Source of the DNA: GCA-2725625 sp964574215
GTDB lineage: Bacteria; Pseudomonadota; Alphaproteobacteria; Rhodospirillales; UBA2165
Length of the DNA: 64,000 nucleotides
Direction: 5' to 3'
Assembly: GCA_964574215.1 (NCBI GenBank)
Contig: CAZNLR010000011.1
Coordinates: 1 to 64,000, forward strand
The notes beneath the pieces were generated by a model. It worked only from the letters and a program-made list of their open reading frames with translations, was not told the origin of the DNA and ran no database searches. This document shows positions 41,741-50,172 of this stretch, one piece after another. The position numbers and the translations under genes are program-made. The stretch's first letter is position 1, and the number at the start of each line of letters is the position of its first letter.

Positions 41741-43033
41741 TCAGCTTTTTGTTCCGTATCTTAGAATATTGCCTTTGAACAGGTAAGCCATGAGCGCCAC
41801 GGCGCACAGCAGCAATCCGATAGAGCTGGCGGCGACGGAGCTGTGGATGCCGATCAGGCTGCCGCCCAGACCGATGGTCACGCCGCTGAAGGTTTTCAGT
41901 CCCAGGAAAGACATGGAGTAGAGACCGATGACCCGGCCCCGTATTTCCACCGGCGCATGTAACTGCACCAGGGTCTGGGTCATGGCGTTATAGGACAGTT
42001 CCAGAAAACCGGCGATAAACAGCATGATCACGGCAACGATCAAATTGGTCGATACGGCGAAACCGAAAATGGCGATACACCAAAGGAGAACGAGGTTAAA
42101 AGCCGAGCGGGGCAAGGCTTGAAGCAGGCTTTTGCTTTCCAGAACAACACCGGCCACCAGGGCGCCGGCGGCGCTGGCGGCAAGCAGAATGGTGTAGGCG
42201 ATACTCGATTCACTGCCCGTGCCCAGATCGTGAGCGAATTCCGGCATCTGTGCCTGATGGGCATTGCCGACGAACAGCGACGCCGCCCCGGCGAGCAAGG
42301 TCATGGACACGATGGTCCGGTTATCTGCGATACTGCGAATGGTCGGGACGATATCGGCAAATCCGCGAATACCGGTTTTCTTGGGCTCCTCCCCGCCGTT
42401 GTCCCTGAATTTCGGCCCATAGGGCGCCTTCCATAACCAGACGATCAGGGGCAGGTAAATCAGGACATTGATGAAAATGCCGTAGATCGGGCCGAAGGCC
42501 AGCAACAGACCGCCACCCACCGCCGGACCCAGCAAAATCCCCAAGGTTCGGGACGTCGCCGCCAGCCGGACGCCGCTTTGCAATTCCTTCGGACCCACAA
42601 TATCGTGGATCAACATCTGCCCTGCGGGTGCCCAAAGCACGCCGGCCAGGCCATGAACGGTCAGCAGCACCGCAGCGTGCCACATTTCCAGCGTATCGGT
42701 CAGGAACAACAGGCCCCACGCCAGGGAGACCGCCATGAACAGCAACATGCCCAATTGAATTACCCGCCGTGGGTCAAAACGGTCGGCCAGGGCGCCGGCG
42801 TAAAAGGAAAAAAGCAGAAACGGCACCCAATGGGAAATAACAGCGAATCCGCCCAGAGCAGGCGATTGAAATTTCTCGAAAATGATCCAGTAACTTATGA
42901 CATGTTCAATATTGTCGGCCATCATCGCCAGGGCGCTGCCGACAAAATAATAGCGATAGCCCGAATGCCGCAATGCCGCGAACGACTTCGGTGCGTCTTC
43001 CTCCCCCGCCGTAAAATCGTGACGGTCTGTCAT
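41741..43033 (-). CDS. MFS transporter (EntS-like family)
   Basis: The 430-residue protein has 12 predicted membrane helices and the MFS_3 layout: FVGSALAMMADNIEHVISYW near the start, then FSFYAGALADRFDPRRVIQL (the motif A loop D-R-x-x-R-R) and GVRLAATSRTLGILLGPAVG. It is an exporter or permease of unknown substrate. It is the last gene of an EthD-OYE-MFS unit, 27 bases after the oxidoreductase. Confidence 0.9.
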   Translation of the reverse strand: MTDRHDFTAGEEDAPKSFAALRHSGYRYYFVGSALAMMADNIEHVISYWIIFEKFQSPALGGFAVISHWVPFLLFSFYAGALADRFDPRRVIQLGMLLFMAVSLAWGLLFLTDTLEMWHAAVLLTVHGLAGVLWAPAGQMLIHDIVGPKELQSGVRLAATSRTLGILLGPAVGGGLLLAFGPIYGIFINVLIYLPLIVWLWKAPYGPKFRDNGGEEPKKTGIRGFADIVPTIRSIADNRTIVSMTLLAGAASLFVGNAHQAQMPEFAHDLGTGSESSIAYTILLAASAAGALVAGVVLESKSLLQALPRSAFNLVLLWCIAIFGFAVSTNLIVAVIMLFIAGFLELSYNAMTQTLVQLHAPVEIRGRVIGLYSMSFLGLKTFSGVTIGLGGSLIGIHSSVAASSIGLLLCAVALMAYLFKGNILRYGTKS

Positions 43034-43060
43034 ATGTTGTGAAGTTTATTCCTGTCGATA

Positions 43061-44197
43061 TTAGTAAATTCTGCCGCGCTCGTATTGGACCGGCCATTGA
43101 ATATTTTCCGCCTTTAAGGCAGCGGCAGTATGCAGGGGCCAATAGGGGTCTGCAAGCATGGATCGTCCGATAACCAGCAAATCCGCATCTCCGCCGGCGA
43201 TCGTGCTCTCCGCCAGGTCGGGGCTGTTAATCATTCCGACGGCGCCGGTCATTATGCCGGTCTGCTGGCGAATTTCACGGGCGAACGGTATTTGATAGCC
43301 GGGATGAATGGGGATTTCCTGGCGGGGATCATTGCCGCCCGAGGAACAATCGATCAGATCTACGTCTCCCCGCTTTTTGATCGCGTGGCTCAGTTTCAAA
43401 CTGTCTTCCAATGCCCAGCCGCCGTCGACCCATTCGGAGACCGAGATGCGCAGGAAGAGAGGAAGGTCATCGGGCCATTCGCTGCGGGCGGCGTCCAGGA
43501 TTTCCATCAGCAGGCGGGTTCGGCTTTCGAAAGATCCGCCATAATCATCGTCCCGTTGATTGCTGAGGGGCGACAGAAATTCATTGATCAAATAGCCGTG
43601 GGCGCCGTGAATTTCGAGAATTCGAAACCCGGCGTCCCGCGCCCGCCGCACCGAAGCCGCGAAACCATCGACTAATTTAGCGATGCCGCTTTTGTCCATG
43701 GCCGCCGGAGTTGGCCATCCCTCGGCATAGGGCAGGGGGGACGGACCCACCACCGGCCAGCCGCCTTCTTTTTCGGTCAGGGGGGTGCTGCCATCCCAGG
43801 GCCGCCCGACCGACGCCTTTCTGCCCGCATGACCGATTTGAACGGCGGGAACGGTCCCTTGATCAGATACAAAGTCGACAATGCGGGCGAGGGCGTCCCG
43901 TTGTTCGTCGTTCCAAAGGCCGAGGCAATGGGGCGTAATCCGGCCTTGAGGTTCGGTATGAATGACCTCCGTGCAGACGATGCCAGCGCCGCCGACGGCC
44001 CGGGCGCCCAGATGGACGTAATGCCAATCGGTCACCTTGCCGTCCTCGGCCGAGTACTGGCACATGGGCGACATCATGATTTTGTTTTTTGCCGTCACCG
44101 ACCGGATGGTCAATGGCCGGAACAAATGGGGTGACCGGTCTCTTTGCAGGATGCGCCGGCCGTTTTCGCCGCTGGTCCCTGAATCGCGCGTGCTCAT
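43061..44197 (-). CDS. Old yellow enzyme-family NADH:flavin oxidoreductase
   Basis: The 378-residue FMN enzyme resembles YqjM/NamA: KIMMSPMCQYSAEDG (FMN-binding Cys), DWHYVHLGARAVGGAGIVCT, VQIGHAGRKASVGRPWDG, GFRILEIHGAHGYLINEFLS, SPLSNQRDDDYGGSFESR and ADLLVIGRSMLADPYWP. It reduces activated C=C bonds of enones or related compounds. Its start overlaps the stop of the EthD gene by 4 bases (ATGA). Confidence 0.93.
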   Translation of the reverse strand: MSTRDSGTSGENGRRILQRDRSPHLFRPLTIRSVTAKNKIMMSPMCQYSAEDGKVTDWHYVHLGARAVGGAGIVCTEVIHTEPQGRITPHCLGLWNDEQRDALARIVDFVSDQGTVPAVQIGHAGRKASVGRPWDGSTPLTEKEGGWPVVGPSPLPYAEGWPTPAAMDKSGIAKLVDGFAASVRRARDAGFRILEIHGAHGYLINEFLSPLSNQRDDDYGGSFESRTRLLMEILDAARSEWPDDLPLFLRISVSEWVDGGWALEDSLKLSHAIKKRGDVDLIDCSSGGNDPRQEIPIHPGYQIPFAREIRQQTGIMTGAVGMINSPDLAESTIAGGDADLLVIGRSMLADPYWPLHTAAALKAENIQWPVQYERGRIY

Positions 44198-44526
44198 CCG
44201 ATCACCTTTTCGGCTTTCATGGCTTGGTGGATTACCTGACCGTCAAACGATGGGAAGTTCTGAAAATCCTGGCGGGCCTCTTCGCGGGCGGAAGATTTCA
44301 GCGCCGCCGTCAGGGCCGCTTCCGACTCGAAAATCATTTGCGCCAGCAAACCGGACGCCCCTTTGTTGACGGGAAAGGGATCGGTCCAATCGACCGGCCG
44401 ATGGAGGATCAAGCCGTTGATCCCGTCAAACCGACCGAGGATTTCGCCATGGCGATCCCGGTAGTAGTCGTAAAAAGCCTGAGGGTCATCTGCCTGGCCG
44501 TCATATCTGACAAAATATGAAATCAA
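44194..44526 (-). CDS. EthD-family protein
   Basis: The 110-residue protein has a ferredoxin-like EthD fold: SYFVRYDGQADDPQAFYDYY with HGEILGRFDGINGLILHRP. EthD members act in ring or ether degradation, often as small isomerases or stabilising partners. TTG 44526 follows GGAGGAAAAA and is a better start than the TTG at 44547. It is translationally coupled to the old yellow enzyme gene, which suggests a shared substrate. Confidence 0.85.
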   Translation of the reverse strand: MISYFVRYDGQADDPQAFYDYYRDRHGEILGRFDGINGLILHRPVDWTDPFPVNKGASGLLAQMIFESEAALTAALKSSAREEARQDFQNFPSFDGQVIHQAMKAEKVIG

Positions 44527-44618
44527 TTTTTCCTCCCGTCGACGCAATTATTTGAAAACGCGATGCCACTTGAATGGACAGATTTCCATCATAGCGAAAA
44601 ATATACAGAAACAAATTT

Positions 44619-44652
44619 ACATTACTAATTAGATTAGCTAAGTTACTAATGT
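44619..44652. promoter_or_regulatory. Nested AT-rich palindromes upstream of the divergent ubiD-marR operon
   Basis: ACATTA (44619-44624) and TAATGT (44647-44652) are inverted arms around CTAATTAG (44625-44632) and TTAGCTAA (44634-44641), each a perfect palindrome. The cluster sits 20 bases before the ATG at 44672. It is a plausible operator for the MarR regulator encoded in the same operon at 46064, although the palindromes do not share one centre. Confidence 0.45.
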
Positions 44653-44671
44653 ATATTGATGGGAGGTGTCA

Positions 44672-46051
44672 ATGACTGATAAGAAAAACGCTTTGGACAA
44701 GGATCTCAGAGGATATCTGGAAACCAATGCCGACATTCTGACGGTGATAGAGAAACCGGTCAGCATTAACGATATCGGCACTTTATCGGCTCAAAGCGAT
44801 CAACCCATTCTGTTCGACAACATAGTCGAATATCCCGAATTCCGCTTGTGCGACATTCTGGTGAAGAACCGCCGGTCCCAAGCCCGCGCCCTCGGTGTCT
44901 CCGAAGAAGATTATTTGCCGACCCTGGCGCAACGATTGAGAAAGCCGCCACGCGGGCTGGTCAATGTAGAAACCGGGCCGGTTAAAGAAGTTATTTGGAA
45001 AGGCAAGGACGCCGACTGGCTCAAATTACCTATTCCCATTTTGTCGGACCAGGAAACCGAGCCTTACGTCACGGCCATGAATATCGTCAAGGATCCGGAA
45101 ACGGGATTTTACAATACTTCTCACGCCGGCACCCAGGCGGTCAGCGCCCACAAAGGTCTGGTCAGTTTTATCACCCCCCACACCCATATGATCATTCAAA
45201 AATATTTGGCCAGGGGCAAAAAAGAGATGCCTATCGCCTTCGCCATCGGTTTGCCTCCGGCTTATGAAATCTTGGGAAACTTCTCCGGCCTTCATATGGA
45301 TTTGTGGGGCGAGATGGACATGATCGGCACGGTGATGGATCAGGATATCGAAATGGTGCCTTGCGAAAGCATCGACCTGACCGTCCCGGCCCATGCCGAA
45401 ATCATTGTCGAGGCAACCGTCGATCTGGCAAGCCGTACCGAGGTCGGCGTCGGCGTATCGCCCTCCATGTATTATCTGCCCAAGGAGGCGTCATTGCCGG
45501 ACCTCAACGTCCATGCCATCACCATGCGCAAGGACCGCCCTATTTACCGCAACCACCAGACGACGCCCGAGACCGATCACCAACCGCTGCCCCGGCTTTG
45601 CCATGAAGCGGTGCTCTATAACCGGCTGACGGAAATCGGCGTCAAAGTCTTTGACGTGCAGTTCCCTACTTGGGGCGCGGCGCTTTCCTGCATCATCCAG
45701 TTGGAGGCTCCTCGGGCGGGCTTTATCAACGACGCCCTGATGCAGGCCATGGGCGCACCCTGGCTCAATACCAAAATGGTCGTCGCCGTCAGTCCGGACA
45801 CTGACATCAGCAATCCAGCCGAGGTCTATCACGCCATGGCGACCCGCTGCGATCCGTCGCGGGATATTATTATCGTCGATAACACACGGGGATCGCCCTT
45901 CGATCCCTCGGGCGAGCCCATCGATGCCTTCTGGCGCACCGTCGGCAAGATCGGCATCGACGCTACCGCCAAATCACGGAGCAATCTGGACGACTACGAA
46001 CGGTCCTGGCCCATCAATTGGGGCAAAGTCAAACTTGAAGATTATCTTTAA
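44672..46051 (+). CDS. Divergent UbiD-family protein lacking typical catalytic residues
   Basis: The 459-residue protein has UbiD-family blocks (QPILFDNIVEYPEF, AFAIGLPPAYEILGNFSG, VPAHAEIIVEATVDLASRTE, VHAITMRKDRPIYRN). Where typical members have R in the YR motif after the central Gly it reads GFYNTSHAG, and the EGPFGE block reads EVGVGV, so the Arg and second Glu of the E-R-E triad appear replaced. It may use another mechanism or be non-decarboxylating. ATG 44672 follows GGGAGG. It is 12 bases upstream of a MarR gene. Confidence 0.85.
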   Translation: MTDKKNALDKDLRGYLETNADILTVIEKPVSINDIGTLSAQSDQPILFDNIVEYPEFRLCDILVKNRRSQARALGVSEEDYLPTLAQRLRKPPRGLVNVETGPVKEVIWKGKDADWLKLPIPILSDQETEPYVTAMNIVKDPETGFYNTSHAGTQAVSAHKGLVSFITPHTHMIIQKYLARGKKEMPIAFAIGLPPAYEILGNFSGLHMDLWGEMDMIGTVMDQDIEMVPCESIDLTVPAHAEIIVEATVDLASRTEVGVGVSPSMYYLPKEASLPDLNVHAITMRKDRPIYRNHQTTPETDHQPLPRLCHEAVLYNRLTEIGVKVFDVQFPTWGAALSCIIQLEAPRAGFINDALMQAMGAPWLNTKMVVAVSPDTDISNPAEVYHAMATRCDPSRDIIIVDNTRGSPFDPSGEPIDAFWRTVGKIGIDATAKSRSNLDDYERSWPINWGKVKLEDYL

Positions 46052-46063
46052 GAGGAACGCAAA

Positions 46064-46597
46064 TTGAACAATTTGGTCCGCCCCTTGACCACCGACCGCA
46101 GCGCCCTTTTGGTCGACGAATCCGATGAGCAATTCAGGCAATTGGTTTACGACTTGTTCACCATTGCCAACCATATGCAGACGGTGCGGGAAGGAATGGC
46201 CAATCGGATCGGCGTCACCGGACCCCAATACAGCATTTTGATGGCCATCGCCGAAATGCATGACAAAGGAGGTGTTGGCGTGAAGTCCGTTGCCGATCAC
46301 CTCCATGTCACCGGCGCCTTTGTTACCAGCGAGACCGGCAAGCTGATAAAACAAGGTTTGCTGCAAAAGCGGAGCGACCCCAGAGACCGCCGCCGGGTAT
46401 TGCTAACCCTTACGGAGAAAGGGCAGGAAGCCTTCGACGCTATTTTGCCGGAACTCAGCCGCATCAACGACGTATTTTTCAGTAGTCTCGATAAAACCAC
46501 GTTCAGACAATTATCGGGAACCATTGAATCTATGGTGCCCTACGCCCAGGCGGCCACCAAATTGCTGGATCCGGCCTTGGGCAGAGTTGGCAAGTAA
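46064..46597 (+). CDS. MarR-family transcriptional regulator
   Basis: The 177-residue protein has the MarR winged helix-turn-helix: VTGPQYSILMAIAEMHDKGG, VKSVADHLHVTGAFVTSETG, LIKQGLLQKRSDPRDRRRVL and LTLTEKGQEAF. Such repressors usually sense phenolic or aromatic compounds. It uses TTG after AAGAGGA. It lies in the operon of the divergent UbiD and likely controls the palindromic promoter at 44619-44652; the palindrome at 55016-55033 is another possible target. Confidence 0.9.
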   Translation: MNNLVRPLTTDRSALLVDESDEQFRQLVYDLFTIANHMQTVREGMANRIGVTGPQYSILMAIAEMHDKGGVGVKSVADHLHVTGAFVTSETGKLIKQGLLQKRSDPRDRRRVLLTLTEKGQEAFDAILPELSRINDVFFSSLDKTTFRQLSGTIESMVPYAQAATKLLDPALGRVGK

Positions 46598-46603
46598 CCC
46601 GCT

Positions 46604-47812
46604 CTACCGGCTGCTCGCCGCCGCATAGGCGCCCACCGGCTTTGCCGGTTCGAGACGCCATAACCTTTCCGCGTTTTTGTGAGCGATCGCATGGGCGATA
46701 TCGTTGGGAATTTTAGCCAAGGCTTTCCGCCAAAGCTCCACCTGCGGCAAAAAGGCGTCTTCCCAGTGAAATGCAAAAACGTTGTCAAAGGCGAGAACGA
46801 ACCGGTCGGGATATTGCAGCAGCAGTTTGCGCCATTTGGACGTAAATTCATCACCGGAAAACATTTCGGACCAGGGGCTTCCCGAGTGGCGTTTGCTGAT
46901 CGGATTGGCATGTGACGTGATGAAAAACAGGTTTGAATGTATGGGTAGTAGCCGCGCGACCTCCGGCGCTTCCAACTGACCCATATGGATCATACCGAAT
47001 TGGATATCCCGATTTTTTTCGAAGAGTTTCTCGAGTTTTGCCATGTAGTCCCGCTTGTCCCACCCCATGGCGGCAAACTCGACATGGACGACATAGGGCC
47101 ATTTATTCGTACGCGCCGCTTCTACCATGGCGGCGACCCGCACGTCATCGGGCTCAATGACCGCCTGACCTGCGCCAACGCCGCGTTTTGCCGCGTGCCA
47201 CATAATAATTTCCGCCATGGCCCGGTAGGAATGCCGTTGCAACTCTGTATTTAAGAATTTTCGCCAGGACGAATGGTTTTTCATGAACGGCCGGGTTTTT
47301 GATTTGGCAGTCGGAATAATCCGGTCCGGGTGCTGCTTGGCCAAACTCAGAATATCTGAAGACGGCTGTTTGAATCGCGTTGAAATCAAGGCCACGCTGA
47401 CGCCCGCGTGATCGAGCATTGGTACAATGCTGCTAAGGTCAGTCCGTTGGTCAACCTGGCTGTGTACGTCGATTATCGGGCCCCGCCACAAGGAAGCGTC
47501 GATATTTGCCTTTGGTAATTGCGGTGTGCTCGATGCGCCAGATGTACTTTTTGCTTCCGGCGCAGCCTCACCCCCTCCCTGCCGTTCACCCATTAAATTA
47601 CGAATAAACTCCCGGCGTTCTGGGGGACTTAGCGACATGAATTCCTGTCTCTCTGCAGGACTCAGGCTCTGAATGAGCGCCCTGACTTTGGGGTTGCCGC
47701 CTTGGGCCTGTGCCGGTTTTATCGGTGTTGCGTATTCTGAAAAAAACAATGCTGTTGCGAGCACTGCTGATGCCACAACTCTAAAAGTCAAAGCGCGCGA
47801 AAGCATGTTCAT
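46604..47812 (-). CDS. Exported amidohydrolase-like protein
   Basis: The 402-residue protein has a signal peptide (about 1-37, ending PAQAQG), a proline/glutamate-rich region with SPAERQEFMSLSPPERREFI (about 47-70), and an amidohydrolase-2 domain from about 105: RGPIIDVHSQVDQRTDL (HxQ instead of HxH), YVVHVEFAAMGWDKR, FGMIHMGQLEAPE and VLAFDNVFAFHWED. The altered HxH suggests a different metal site. It is placed in the periplasm, unlike the other amidohydrolases here. No partner gene is adjacent. Confidence 0.8.
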   Translation of the reverse strand: MNMLSRALTFRVVASAVLATALFFSEYATPIKPAQAQGGNPKVRALIQSLSPAERQEFMSLSPPERREFIRNLMGERQGGGEAAPEAKSTSGASSTPQLPKANIDASLWRGPIIDVHSQVDQRTDLSSIVPMLDHAGVSVALISTRFKQPSSDILSLAKQHPDRIIPTAKSKTRPFMKNHSSWRKFLNTELQRHSYRAMAEIIMWHAAKRGVGAGQAVIEPDDVRVAAMVEAARTNKWPYVVHVEFAAMGWDKRDYMAKLEKLFEKNRDIQFGMIHMGQLEAPEVARLLPIHSNLFFITSHANPISKRHSGSPWSEMFSGDEFTSKWRKLLLQYPDRFVLAFDNVFAFHWEDAFLPQVELWRKALAKIPNDIAHAIAHKNAERLWRLEPAKPVGAYAAASSR

Positions 47813-47962
47813 AGCCCCCCTAGCAAGATTTAAATCTCGACCATAGGCAAACTGATATTGCCATTTCCAACTATATGGTCATATCTGGGCTTTTGTCTCA
47901 TAAAAAAACCGTTGAATACCAACGTATTCGGTAACATTTATCCGTTTGTCTCCATCGGGAGT

Positions 47963-47976
47963 CCGGTGTACACCGG
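47963..47976. promoter_or_regulatory. Perfect palindrome directly before chaN-like start
   Basis: CCGGTGTACACCGG is a perfect 14-bp palindrome ending four bases before the ATG at 47981. It covers the position of the ribosome-binding site, and as RNA it would fold into a hairpin there. Operator and translational-control roles are both possible. Confidence 0.4.
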
Positions 47977-47980
47977 ATGA

Positions 47981-48955
47981 ATGCGCCTGTTGCTACTCTT
48001 TGTTGCCGCGTTTTCACTCGGCGCCTGCGTTTCGACCGGTAAGTGGGTGTCGCCTCTCGAAAGGGACCATCCGCTGGTTGGCCGCATCTGGTCGCCGGCG
48101 GCACGGCATTTCGTCAGCCGGCAGGAACTGGAGATAGCCGCCCAGACGGCGGATTTCGTCCTGCTTGGCGAAAATCATGACAACGCCGATCATCACCTTC
48201 TCCAGGCTCAAATGCTTTCGGTAATGGCCAAAAATGGCAGGAAGCCTGCCCTGGTCATGGAAATGATCGACGAAGACAAACAGCCTGACATCGATAAATG
48301 GCGGTCGAATAGTCCTAAGGATGCGGGTGATTTGGGCAGAGCGGTAAATTGGCATAAAACCGGCTGGCCCGAATGGTCCTTCTATCAACCCATTGCCGAT
48401 GCCGCACTCAAAGCATCGGTGCCTATCCGCGCCGGAGACGTTCCCCGTCGTCGCACCCGCGCCATCGGCCGCAAAGGGATGTCGGAAATAGGCCAAAGCC
48501 GCCGCAACAGGTTGGGGTTGGATGAACCACTGCCGAAAATAATTGAGGAACAATTGCTCGATGAATTGTACGAGGCCCATTGCCGCCTCATGCCCCGCCG
48601 GGCGTTGGGAGCCATGGTTAACGTACAGCGTGTCCGGGACGCCTTTCTGGCCGATAACCTCAACCGCAGCAGCGCCTTGCCCAATGCCGATTCAGCCGTA
48701 TTGGTTGCCGGCGCCGGTCATGTCCGTAATGACTATGCTGCGCCGGTCTACCTGAAAAGACTGCGCGCCGACGCCCGAGTTCTTTCGATCATTTTTATGG
48801 AGGTGCAAAGCGGCGCCAATCGACCAAGCACCTATGGCGATCACTATAGTGGAAAATTGCCGTTTGATTTTGTTTGGTTTACGCCCCGGGCGGATAACAA
48901 GGACCACTGCGCCGATCTCAAAAAGCGCTTTGGAAAACCAAAAGGCAAAAAATAG
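47981..48955 (+). CDS. ChaN/Tiki-family lipoprotein
   Basis: The 324-residue protein has a lipobox (SLGACV, Cys at about 15) and ChaN-like blocks: DFVLLGENHDNADHHLLQAQ with the Glu/His active-site pair, LVMEMIDEDKQPDIDKW and VLVAGAGHVRNDYAAP. ChaN relatives bind haem or act as metal proteases in the Tiki superfamily. It sits 14 bases before yaaA. The role here (metal or haem handling at the outer membrane) is an inference. Confidence 0.85.
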   Translation: MRLLLLFVAAFSLGACVSTGKWVSPLERDHPLVGRIWSPAARHFVSRQELEIAAQTADFVLLGENHDNADHHLLQAQMLSVMAKNGRKPALVMEMIDEDKQPDIDKWRSNSPKDAGDLGRAVNWHKTGWPEWSFYQPIADAALKASVPIRAGDVPRRRTRAIGRKGMSEIGQSRRNRLGLDEPLPKIIEEQLLDELYEAHCRLMPRRALGAMVNVQRVRDAFLADNLNRSSALPNADSAVLVAGAGHVRNDYAAPVYLKRLRADARVLSIIFMEVQSGANRPSTYGDHYSGKLPFDFVWFTPRADNKDHCADLKKRFGKPKGKK

Positions 48956-48969
48956 TAAAAGGAAAGACC

Positions 48970-49734
48970 GTGCTGGCGATCATTTCACCGACCAAAAAAC
49001 TGGATTTTTCCGCCATTGAGCAGGACCTGGACGTCACCCAGCCTGAATTTCTGGACGAGGCGTTGACGCTCAACAAATCCCTCGACCGATTGAGCTTCGC
49101 CGGCTTGCAAAACCTGATGAAGTTGAGTGACGGACTGGCCGATATTAATTTCGACCGCATCAAAAGATTTTCCAACACCCAGACGACGGAAAACGCCAAG
49201 CCGGCGGCGCTGACCTACAATGGCGAAACTTTTCTGGGACTTGATGCTGTAAATCTGGATGACCGGGATTTTGCTTACGCCCAGGATCATTTGCGGATCA
49301 TGTCGGGACTTTACGGCATATTGCGGCCGCTCGATCTCATTCAGCCTTACCGCCTTGAAATGGCGTGCCGGGTCAAAAATCCGGCTGGAGAAGATTTGTA
49401 TAAATTCTGGGGTGAGAAAATCACCGATTACCTTAACCGTGAACTTTCCGGGACAAGCGATCCTCTGGTGATCAATCTGGCATCCAACGAATATACCAAG
49501 GCTGCCAAGCTGAACAAAATCAATGCCCGGATCATCACGCCGGCTTTCAAGGAAATGAAAGACGGTGAAGCCAAAACCATCGGCACCTTTTCAAAAAGGG
49601 CGCGGGGGACCATGGCCCGGTATATTATCGTCAACCGGATCGATCAGCCGGATGACCTCAAAAAGTTCACCGAGGACGGTTACCGGTTTCAAGCAGACCT
49701 GTCAGGCGAGGACAATTGGGTCTTTACCCGGTAA
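48970..49734 (+). CDS. yaaA: YaaA-family peroxide stress protein
   Basis: The 254-residue protein matches YaaA (DUF328): MLAIISPTKKLDF at the start, ALTYNGETFLGLDAV, HLRIMSGLYGILRPLDLIQP, INLASNEYTKAA and GTFSKRARGTMARYI. YaaA lowers intracellular free iron and DNA damage under peroxide stress in Escherichia coli. A GTG start with GGAAAG before it is used. It is followed by an intrinsic terminator. Confidence 0.93.
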   Translation: MLAIISPTKKLDFSAIEQDLDVTQPEFLDEALTLNKSLDRLSFAGLQNLMKLSDGLADINFDRIKRFSNTQTTENAKPAALTYNGETFLGLDAVNLDDRDFAYAQDHLRIMSGLYGILRPLDLIQPYRLEMACRVKNPAGEDLYKFWGEKITDYLNRELSGTSDPLVINLASNEYTKAAKLNKINARIITPAFKEMKDGEAKTIGTFSKRARGTMARYIIVNRIDQPDDLKKFTEDGYRFQADLSGEDNWVFTR

Positions 49735-49757
49735 AAAAGGGGACCGTCCCCTTTTTT
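49733..49757. terminator. Bidirectional intrinsic terminator
   Basis: AAAAAAGGGGA-CCG-TCCCCTTTTTT is a perfect 11-bp palindromic stem with flanking A and T tracts, lying between yaaA and the convergent GFA gene. It can terminate both transcripts. Its GGGGAC/GTCCCC core is the same as in the palindromes at 55102, 56604 and 56701, so it may derive from that repeat family. Confidence 0.8.
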
Positions 49758-49761
49758 ATTA

Positions 49762-50172
49762 CTACGTTGCCATGGTTTCGAAATTTTCGATTTCGTCGGA
49801 CATCACCGTGCATTTCAGCGCCCGTGATGTGTAGATGTTGCGCTGGGGATTGACGATGTCGTGATCCTCGACCGTGCCCGCTTTGACGCTCCTGAGGCCG
49901 GGCCGTCCCGAACCGTAGCCGAACAGCTGGGAGCCGCAATTGGGGCAGAACATTTTTGTCATGTCGTTGCCGCTGTCGGCTGAGTGGTTAAAGCTTTTGG
50001 GTTCGCCCTGGGTGATAACCAGATCGTCTTCGTTGATAAACAGGTTGGTGGCGAACTGGGACCCCGTGGCCTTGCGGCAATCGTCGCAATGACAATTTAC
50101 AATCAGCACCGGATCGGATTTTACTTCGTATCTGATATCGCCGCACAGGCAACCGCCCTTGAACCCAGCCAT
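49762..50172 (-). CDS. GFA/CENP-V domain zinc protein
   Basis: The 136-residue protein has the GFA zinc ligands CLCGDIRYEVKSD, NCHCDDCRKATGS and FCPNCGSQLFGYG. It is a paralogue in family only of the protein at 25198. Its ATG overlaps the stop of the TRAP binding protein gene by one base (TAATG), so they are translationally coupled. No function can be assigned safely. Confidence 0.9.
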   Translation of the reverse strand: MAGFKGGCLCGDIRYEVKSDPVLIVNCHCDDCRKATGSQFATNLFINEDDLVITQGEPKSFNHSADSGNDMTKMFCPNCGSQLFGYGSGRPGLRSVKAGTVEDHDIVNPQRNIYTSRALKCTVMSDEIENFETMAT

